NCBI GenBank assembly: GCA_021647375.1
Contig: JAKIUV010000011.1
Coordinates: 1-47,580 of the forward strand
Length of the DNA: 47,580 nucleotides
From: Robiginitomaculum sp.
Lineage (GTDB): Bacteria; Pseudomonadota; Alphaproteobacteria; Caulobacterales; Maricaulaceae
Direction of reading: 5' to 3'
Below are positions 42,843-47,580 of the stretch, piece by piece. Position 1 is the stretch's first letter, and each line of letters opens with the position of its first letter. Under the pieces are notes generated by a model. That model ran no database searches and had not been told where the DNA came from. It saw only the letters and a list, made by a program, of their open reading frames with translations. Made by a program: the position numbers and the translations under genes.

Positions 42843-43454
42843 ATGACCTTACCCTATGTACATGACCCTATGCCGTCCGTGCTTTCAGTTCAGTGCCCTG
42901 ACTGTAGCCATGAAGCGACTTTCGAATTTGCCGAATGGGTAAATATTCGTCTGCGAAAAGATCTGGATTATTTTCAAAAATCCAAGCTTTTTGAATTTAA
43001 GAAAATGTCTGATCTGGACGGACAGGGTGTTAACCGCGCATATTATTACCATAATTTGACCCATCATAGCCTGCCGGATATATCTGATCTACCAGATGGA
43101 TATACCGTAGAGGACTGGCAACATTCACATCATATGTACCGCCCATATAATTTTGATACGGGTAGAATTGATGCGGGCAGTGTCGTGTGCGCAGGATGTG
43201 GTTTACGCAGGAAGCATAGCTTATCATGGCCGAGCGAAGCCTATTTCCAGATCGAATATAAAAGGCACATACTCTGGGCGTTTGACAGGGCAAGTGCGGT
43301 TGAGCTTTTAGACTTTATCCAATCAAAAGACAGGAACCGTTCCAAATATAAGTATCGGCACTTTTTACTAAAAATACCGCCACAATTTTTGGCAAAAAAT
43401 ACCCGAAACACAGTCACGAAACGTCTGTCTGCAAAACTAAGCGTCAAGACTTAG
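42843..43454 (+). CDS. Zinc-ribbon protein of unknown function
   Basis: A 203-residue soluble protein. Two CxxC pairs (C18/C21 and C116/C119) are far apart in sequence but could form one zinc ribbon. The middle is rich in His, Tyr and Asp (YYYHNLTHHS; WQHSHHMYR). No family was recognised. The ribosome binding site is weak. It opens the run of small genes that reaches the window end, with 19 bp to the next gene, and by context it may be an immunity protein or a defence accessory. That is inference. Confidence 0.6.
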   Translation: MTLPYVHDPMPSVLSVQCPDCSHEATFEFAEWVNIRLRKDLDYFQKSKLFEFKKMSDLDGQGVNRAYYYHNLTHHSLPDISDLPDGYTVEDWQHSHHMYRPYNFDTGRIDAGSVVCAGCGLRRKHSLSWPSEAYFQIEYKRHILWAFDRASAVELLDFIQSKDRNRSKYKYRHFLLKIPPQFLAKNTRNTVTKRLSAKLSVKT

Positions 43455-43473
43455 TGCTATTAAAGGGGCAATA

Positions 43474-43848
43474 ATGATGAGAATGAAAGTGAGACTACTG
43501 AAAACGGCATATGGGTGTGATGTCGCGCAAGCGGACTGGGACTATGCAAAAGAATGGATTCAAACCATCACTTTTGAGCAAACAATTTGGACGCCGCGCC
43601 ATGCTTTATTACGCTCTGACGGTGCGGTGGTTGAATATATAGGCCAAGACTACGCAGCCACCGAATTAAAATGGCTAGAGAATGGGTGGACCGAAGATAT
43701 TTGCGAGCTTTGTGAGCATAAAATCAAAAAAGGCGATAGTGGCTGGACACCCGATGGCCGACATTGGTTGTGTAACCAGTGCTATGATTTGCTGTGTATC
43801 AGCAACACGCCGTTTTCAGAAGTTGGGGGCGGAGATCATGGCGTTTAA
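43474..43848 (+). CDS. Small CxxC-CxxC protein of unknown function
   Basis: A 124-residue soluble protein. A Trp/Asp-rich N-terminal half (about 1-70) is followed by a zinc-finger-like half with C77/C80 and C100/C103 (ICELCEHK; WLCNQCYD). Spacing of 19 residues between pairs suits a single zinc site. AGGGG precedes the first of two adjacent ATGs (43474, 43477). The last 11 bases overlap the vestigial gene start at 43838. No family was recognised; it is likely part of the immunity-like array. Confidence 0.65.
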   Translation: MMRMKVRLLKTAYGCDVAQADWDYAKEWIQTITFEQTIWTPRHALLRSDGAVVEYIGQDYAATELKWLENGWTEDICELCEHKIKKGDSGWTPDGRHWLCNQCYDLLCISNTPFSEVGGGDHGV

Positions 43849-43885
43849 ACTCCCGCAAACTGAAACAAGAAAAACTAAGGAGTAG
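43838..43885 (+). pseudogene. Vestigial copy of the 44800 gene start
   Basis: The 32 bases 43838-43869 match 44800-44831 at 27 positions, starting at ATG in both. The frame gives MAFKLPQTETRKTKE and then stops, against MASKLPQIDAS... in the intact gene. So a gene start was duplicated and the rest lost or replaced by the leucine-rich-repeat gene. Its last codons also supply the AAGGAG ribosome binding site of that gene. Confidence 0.65.
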
Positions 43886-43889
43886 AAAA

Positions 43890-44810
43890 ATGAGAAAAAC
43901 TTTTGTTACAACGATTAAAGACGGGTGGGATGCCCCTTATTTAAGTAAATATGACGATGAAGTTGGGGTTGTTGATTTTGCGGAACTTGATGAAAGTGTG
44001 GAATTCATAAATTTCAATAAAAAGGTAAAGAACTTACACTTATTGCCACAATTTAAATCAATTCGTTTTGTCGGTATCGGGATAGTTACGCCTGAATTAA
44101 TTGATTTTCTAGCGCAATTACCTTGTCTAGAGGTTCTAAAGGTATCGCACAATAAAAATGAAGATTGGCCAGCATTGAAACCTTTATCATCATTAAAGTA
44201 TCTCATTCTTCACAACGTCAAGAAGCTTTCTACGTTAAATTTTTTGAAAAATATGACGCAATTGGAAAGTCTATTTATATCTGAAGTCTTAAAATTGACC
44301 GATATCAGTGCCCTAGAAACAACACTGAATATCCGTGAATTTTCTTTGGAAGGGAGCCTGCATGGGCAGAGCAGTGTGCTCCCCGTCACCGATGCATTGT
44401 TCTCATTGAAGAAGTTGGAGTATTTGAAGTTTTATAGCAAGAAAACTATTTTCAATGCTGCCGACTTCGCCAATTTCAAAAACCTGGAATATCTCCATTT
44501 AAGCCCAAGGCGGTATCCGTTTGAGTTCTATGCTGAACTTGAGAAATATTTGCCAGAGACATGCGAAAAAGTACATGCCCCCATGTTCTCATCTTATGAT
44601 AGCGACGCTTGCACAAAATGCGGCAGCACAGATTGCTTACAGGCTCTAGGGCTACGACAAAGAGAATTTTGTCCGAATTGCAGCAAGAAAAAACTAGATA
44701 AATTGCTCGACATTTACGCAAGCTTATCTGGTAAGGACGCTATGACGGCTATTGAACACATTCCCTTTCTAGAGAGCGACCTTGAAAAAGAAAGCAATAA
44801 TGGCGTCTAA
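43890..44810 (+). CDS. Leucine-rich-repeat protein with C-terminal zinc ribbon
   Basis: A 306-residue soluble protein. Residues about 45-220 form leucine-rich repeats with a 22-24 residue period (LEVLKVSHN, LKYLILHN, LESLFISEV, LEYLKFYS, LEYLHLSP). Four cysteines follow in CTKCGSTDC and FCPNC (about 241-266), suiting a small zinc ribbon. ATG 43890 follows AAGGAG; longer frames overlap the previous gene. Bacterial LRR proteins of this kind serve as binding modules and appear in polyimmunity loci. Its end overlaps the next gene by 11 bases. The target is unknown. Confidence 0.7.
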   Translation: MRKTFVTTIKDGWDAPYLSKYDDEVGVVDFAELDESVEFINFNKKVKNLHLLPQFKSIRFVGIGIVTPELIDFLAQLPCLEVLKVSHNKNEDWPALKPLSSLKYLILHNVKKLSTLNFLKNMTQLESLFISEVLKLTDISALETTLNIREFSLEGSLHGQSSVLPVTDALFSLKKLEYLKFYSKKTIFNAADFANFKNLEYLHLSPRRYPFEFYAELEKYLPETCEKVHAPMFSSYDSDACTKCGSTDCLQALGLRQREFCPNCSKKKLDKLLDIYASLSGKDAMTAIEHIPFLESDLEKESNNGV

Positions 44811-45534
44811 ACTTCCGCAAATTGACGCAAGTGAGTTCTCTATCCTTTGCTGGTTCGATTGGTATGACGGGCCGCTGTCTGGCCTGATGTCTTGGCACTA
44901 TAAAGTGTATTGGTTTGCCTATGTTGACCGCTGGGGCGTTGATGACGAAAAGGATATTTGGAAAGAGGACTGGGGCTATATTTACGAAGTTTATGAGCTA
45001 ACAGATAAGCAACTTGGCGAGGCCGTTGACTGGTTCAAAGAGAAAGGCGACTGGTTCGACAATCAACGTTTTAAAAAAGAGGGTATAGAGCTAAGAGATT
45101 GGGACGGGCCTAAGCTGCCTGAAACGGCGGTTGCTATATTTACGGACAAAGCTGGCCTCGCAGGTGGCGACCATGGAGATTTCGCTCTGCCACAAGATTT
45201 CAAATTTTCTGGCAGGGATAAGCAGGTGCATATTTCAGAGCAGGACGTTTTGACGTTTTTAGCGCAAATAGAAACGGGCGACGTGACTTTAATTCCCCAG
45301 TTAGATCCGCAAGTGCATATCAAAAGTGACATCCCCTATAAAGCGAGCAATGGCTGGAGTGTTGAAATATCAAATTGGAGTGGGCAATTTAGTGGCATTG
45401 TAGAGATTATACTCCCAAGCGGCGAAGTTCTAGACGTGGATTTTCTCGATACACATATGCAAAATGTTTGTCTCTATTTCCCTGACCCGGAAGTGGAGTG
45501 GCGGGCATATAGAATGAAGAAGGCGATAGCATGA
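44800..45534 (+). CDS. Hypothetical protein, immunity-like, 244 residues
   Basis: A soluble, acidic, Trp/Tyr/Asp-rich protein that appears to have two domains. The first (about 10-90) has FSILCWFDWYDGPLSG, HYKVYWFAYVD and DKQLGEAVDWF. The second (about 170-244) has NGWSVEISNWSGQFSGI. The WYDGPLSG...YWF pattern is seen in small uncharacterised proteins near toxin or immunity genes, but no named family is claimed. ATG 44800 lies inside the end of the upstream gene; the in-frame TTG at 44782 is less likely because the duplicated vestige also begins at the ATG. The stop overlaps the next start (ATGA). Confidence 0.65.
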   Translation: MASKLPQIDASEFSILCWFDWYDGPLSGLMSWHYKVYWFAYVDRWGVDDEKDIWKEDWGYIYEVYELTDKQLGEAVDWFKEKGDWFDNQRFKKEGIELRDWDGPKLPETAVAIFTDKAGLAGGDHGDFALPQDFKFSGRDKQVHISEQDVLTFLAQIETGDVTLIPQLDPQVHIKSDIPYKASNGWSVEISNWSGQFSGIVEIILPSGEVLDVDFLDTHMQNVCLYFPDPEVEWRAYRMKKAIA

Positions 45535-46274
45535 AAAGGGCGATTACCGGATATATTTATTGCCCCAGGGATGAATTGGGGGATGAATTGGGGCTTTTCC
45601 AAAATTGTAGCGCTGGACAAATCATCTCAAAAGCAGACGATAATCCGCCCTGGATTGTCGTTAACCATAGCCTTGCTGACGTGACCGCAGCGAAATGGCC
45701 GGGCAGGCTTTGGCGTGCAGAAGTGCTGAGCGCATTGGAGCCGCAAGGGCACAGAGGAAATTACACACGCTGTATTTCAGTGAAAATCATCGAAGGGGTA
45801 GAAACTGAAATTCTCTTTGGCGAACTTGGGACAAAAATAGAAGAAATCCTGGAATTTGCATCTACGCTTGAGCTTCCGATAGCCGAGGGCCTTGCAGCCT
45901 CCCGGCATAAAAATATCAAGGGTGTCGTATCTAAAGGCTGGCATCGTTGGATGGAAAAAAACGGCATTGCGGATAGCGCACCTGATGAAAACATGGACGG
46001 GGTTATTATGATTGGGAACGGCGCCCATACCTCGCCCATTGGCTATGGCTTAGCCCTTGTCCACCGCTATGTCTGGGAGTCTGCCCAACGTGAAATGGGG
46101 GATGCCGCTTTTGAAGAGGGTGAAGAGGAAATTTGGTTAAAGCCGCCTTGGACGAATGCAAGTGATGCTTTAATGGAGGCGGCTTGGGCCTTGGGGGTGC
46201 CAGAGTTGTTTAGCCCGGCGGAAATTGAAATATTATTAGAGGGCTGGAACCAGAGAGAGGTACAGGATGAGTGA
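45531..46274 (+). CDS. Hypothetical protein, immunity-like, 247 residues
   Basis: A soluble protein without signal peptide or spans. An N-terminal half with beta-rich pattern (WIVVNHSLADVTAAKWPGRLWRAEVL, then CISVKIIEGVETEILFGE) leads to a C-terminal half that is helical (GYGLALVHRYVWESAQREMG; DALMEAAWALGVPELFSPAEIEILLEGW). No family was recognised. The ATG overlaps the upstream stop, and its own end overlaps the 26-codon frame by 8 bases, so it lies inside a coupled chain of genes. Confidence 0.65.
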   Translation: MKRAITGYIYCPRDELGDELGLFQNCSAGQIISKADDNPPWIVVNHSLADVTAAKWPGRLWRAEVLSALEPQGHRGNYTRCISVKIIEGVETEILFGELGTKIEEILEFASTLELPIAEGLAASRHKNIKGVVSKGWHRWMEKNGIADSAPDENMDGVIMIGNGAHTSPIGYGLALVHRYVWESAQREMGDAAFEEGEEEIWLKPPWTNASDALMEAAWALGVPELFSPAEIEILLEGWNQREVQDE

Positions 46275-46347
46275 ATTTGCAAACAAACTTGTAATAACTG
46301 GTTTTTTCCAGCTAGAAAACAAATGCGAGGTAGAAACTAAACCATGA
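46267..46347 (+). CDS. Candidate 26-residue overlapping gene
   Basis: ATG 46267 follows AGAGAGG, overlaps the upstream gene by 8 bases and ends in TGA overlapping the next ATG (ATGA). The peptide (MSEFANKLVITGFF...) has no known match. Its role could be only to couple translation of the flanking genes. Being so short, it may not yield a stable product. Confidence 0.35.
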   Translation: MSEFANKLVITGFFQLENKCEVETKP

Positions 46348-46688
46348 CGAAATTTATCTTATCAGCACTCTCCTATCTTCCTTGGACGATTGTATCATTA
46401 CTGTCGGGCGTTGTTTATATACGCTTGCTTTTGGGGCCAAACCCTGTGCCGCAGAGAGGGCTTTGGGGGGTGCTGCACATGTTTTTTAAACTAGGCATGT
46501 TGCGGGTAGGTTTCATCTTTGGCGCTGTGCTGGCATTGGCGTTTATTTTGGCCGATGTATTTTATTTAAGACAAAAACTCGGGCACGGCTTACAAGCCAC
46601 AGCCCTGCGCGTACTTTGCTTTATCTGTATCGGGATATGTGTTGCAATCATACACTATGTTTTAGAAAAAGTCGTCGACGTAATCTAG
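46344..46688 (+). CDS. Small three-span membrane protein, hypothetical
   Basis: A 114-residue membrane protein with three spans (about 5-29, 48-70 and 82-106) and charged loops containing LLGPNPVPQRG. No family was recognised. The start overlaps the 26-codon frame (ATGA). Small membrane proteins in immunity arrays can protect against membrane-acting toxins, but there is no direct evidence here. Confidence 0.62.
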   Translation: MTKFILSALSYLPWTIVSLLSGVVYIRLLLGPNPVPQRGLWGVLHMFFKLGMLRVGFIFGAVLALAFILADVFYLRQKLGHGLQATALRVLCFICIGICVAIIHYVLEKVVDVI

Positions 46689-46721
46689 GCCGATTAAAAC
46701 GTAACTGCGGAAGGGGGGTGT

Positions 46722-47144
46722 GTGAGAAAAATTATGAAGAATACTGATGTAGTTTTTGATGAAAACCTAGAATTTTATATATCTATTGATGGAGTAAGTA
46801 AGGAGGTTTGCATTGTGTTATCTGATGACCTAAACTCATCAGAAGAAGGGCTGACGGATATATATAAAGCACAAATATCTAGTTTTATAAACGATTATTC
46901 CAGATGGTATGAGGGGGCACTTATTGCTATAAATGAATGGTCTCAAAAAGAACATGATATTGCCTCTCAGGACAATAATATACAATTATTGAATATTTTT
47001 ATACTCTTTGATCAAGGAGCAAGCGAGCTTTATGGCCTGGAGTTTGGGGTTGATTGCGATATTGAACACGGGTGTGGCTTGAAAATTACTACGGATGATT
47101 ATCAAATTATAGAAATTGGAAATGCCGACATTGCTTTTTGTTAA
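46722..47144 (+). CDS. DUF6985-like putative immunity protein
   Basis: A 140-residue soluble acidic protein. The closing block LYGLEFGVDCDIEHGCGLKI...IIEIGNADIAF resembles the DUF6985-type ending, in which a W/YGL.F.C.W..EHGLG pattern precedes VEVG..DIA. This is recognition by eye, not a search. It starts at GTG 46722 after an AAGGGGGG site. An ATG four codons later is poorly spaced from that site. The gene is notably AT-rich, unlike the housekeeping genes, which suggests recent transfer. Confidence 0.55.
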   Translation: MRKIMKNTDVVFDENLEFYISIDGVSKEVCIVLSDDLNSSEEGLTDIYKAQISSFINDYSRWYEGALIAINEWSQKEHDIASQDNNIQLLNIFILFDQGASELYGLEFGVDCDIEHGCGLKITTDDYQIIEIGNADIAFC

Positions 47145-47229
47145 ATCAGAAAATTCTACCGCACGGGGAGTCTAGGGGCAGGCGCATGAAAAATAATTAT
47201 TAAATCAAGATGTTTTGAAAAGGGTAAAC

Positions 47230-47580
47230 ATGAAACCATATTTAGACAAAAAACCGGGCGGTATATTTTGCGTCCCGTTATTTTTGCCAACGGGCATCAA
47301 GGATAATTTAAAAAGCTATTATCGCTACAAATTTCAGGCAGGCGAGCGGTATGCTTTTGGTCGATTGATTGATAGTACGCAATCAAGTGGGGACCTTGTT
47401 GAGATATTTAACTATGTTGGGCCTGTTCCGCAATCGCCCGATGAAATTTTAGCTTCGAACCTCATGTTTGACCCGCTGCATGTATCAATGGGGTTCGCGA
47501 AAAAAAGATGGCGATTGGTTTTTGAGAATCACGATTATGACCGTGTTCGAGATTCCAATTATGCCAATATCAACTTCCTT
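47230..47580 (+). CDS. Imm26-like immunity protein, N-terminal part (cut by window edge)
   Basis: From ATG 47230, preceded by AAAGGG, 117 codons run open to the window end. The opening KKPGGIFCVPL, then AGERYAFGRLID and LVEIFNYVGP, matches the pattern of Imm26, in which G.IFA.PL.......YGFGR.....I.FF. is the signature of the fold. Imm26 proteins protect against toxins of polymorphic and contact-dependent systems. Here no partner toxin is seen. The C-terminus is outside the window. Confidence 0.6.
   Translation, partial: MKPYLDKKPGGIFCVPLFLPTGIKDNLKSYYRYKFQAGERYAFGRLIDSTQSSGDLVEIFNYVGPVPQSPDEILASNLMFDPLHVSMGFAKKRWRLVFENHDYDRVRDSNYANINFL

Noticed and set aside
1..47580. tRNA, rRNA, CRISPR array, insertion sequence
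   Set aside because: No cloverleaf with a T-loop, no spaced identical repeats and no transposase-like protein were seen on either strand by eye.

Overview
The window looks like a chromosomal segment of an alphaproteobacterium. The evidence is the block ftsZ-lpxC-bamD-recN-ligA, an FtsZ with the alphaproteobacterial-type C-terminal tail, a COQ7-type ubiquinone hydroxylase, a topA/rnr/NUDIX neighbourhood, and a lysine-rich TopA tail. Base composition is moderate and protein style suggests the Hyphomonadales/Maricaulales side of the class, but that placement is inference only. No rRNA, tRNA, CRISPR array or transposase gene was found.

Layout. 1-9.8 kb: an RNA/DNA maintenance region with topA, rnr, a DoxX protein, a NUDIX hydrolase (cut by the window edge), ruvX and an acyltransferase. 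A plus-strand cfa-DUF2933-DUF6629 block is wedged between topA and rnr. 9.9-13.9 kb: a three-gene module (TelA-like coiled-coil protein, DUF6384 membrane protein, large coiled-coil protein with a Gly/Arg tail) of unknown function. 14-20.3 kb: a lipoprotein dipeptidase, an alpha/beta hydrolase, an HscC-type Hsp70 with a translationally coupled membrane J-domain partner, and a secreted protein of unknown family. 20.8-22.6 kb: a coupled membrane-protein/DCC-thioredoxin trio. 22.7-30.1 kb: ftsZ, lpxC, bamD, recN, ligA. 30.3-41.7 kb: housekeeping genes (aminopeptidase P, GST, glycosyltransferase, HNH protein, cyclophilin lipoprotein, coq7, dsbB, RodZ-like protein, ispG) plus a secreted protein that appears to hold three YbaY/YscW-like domains.

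41.7-47.6 kb is the accessory end. It begins with a decayed or recoded small gene and an LprI-type protein. A tightly packed, mostly overlapping, visibly AT-richer run of small soluble proteins follows: zinc-ribbon proteins, a leucine-rich-repeat protein, unknown proteins, a DUF6985-like protein and an Imm26-like protein. This has the look of a polyimmunity locus (stacked immunity genes of polymorphic toxin systems) with no toxin visible in the window. A 32-bp near-repeat shows that the start of one of these genes was duplicated and left as a vestige.

A second theme is a set of long perfect inverted repeats in intergenic DNA (11.1, 20.5-20.7, 30.2 and 37.9-38.3 kb). They have GC-rich cores of related style and resemble REP/BIME-type elements. 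The best candidates for something undescribed are the 9.9-13.9 kb module, the immunity-like array, and the membrane trio sitting directly upstream of ftsZ where ftsA would be expected.
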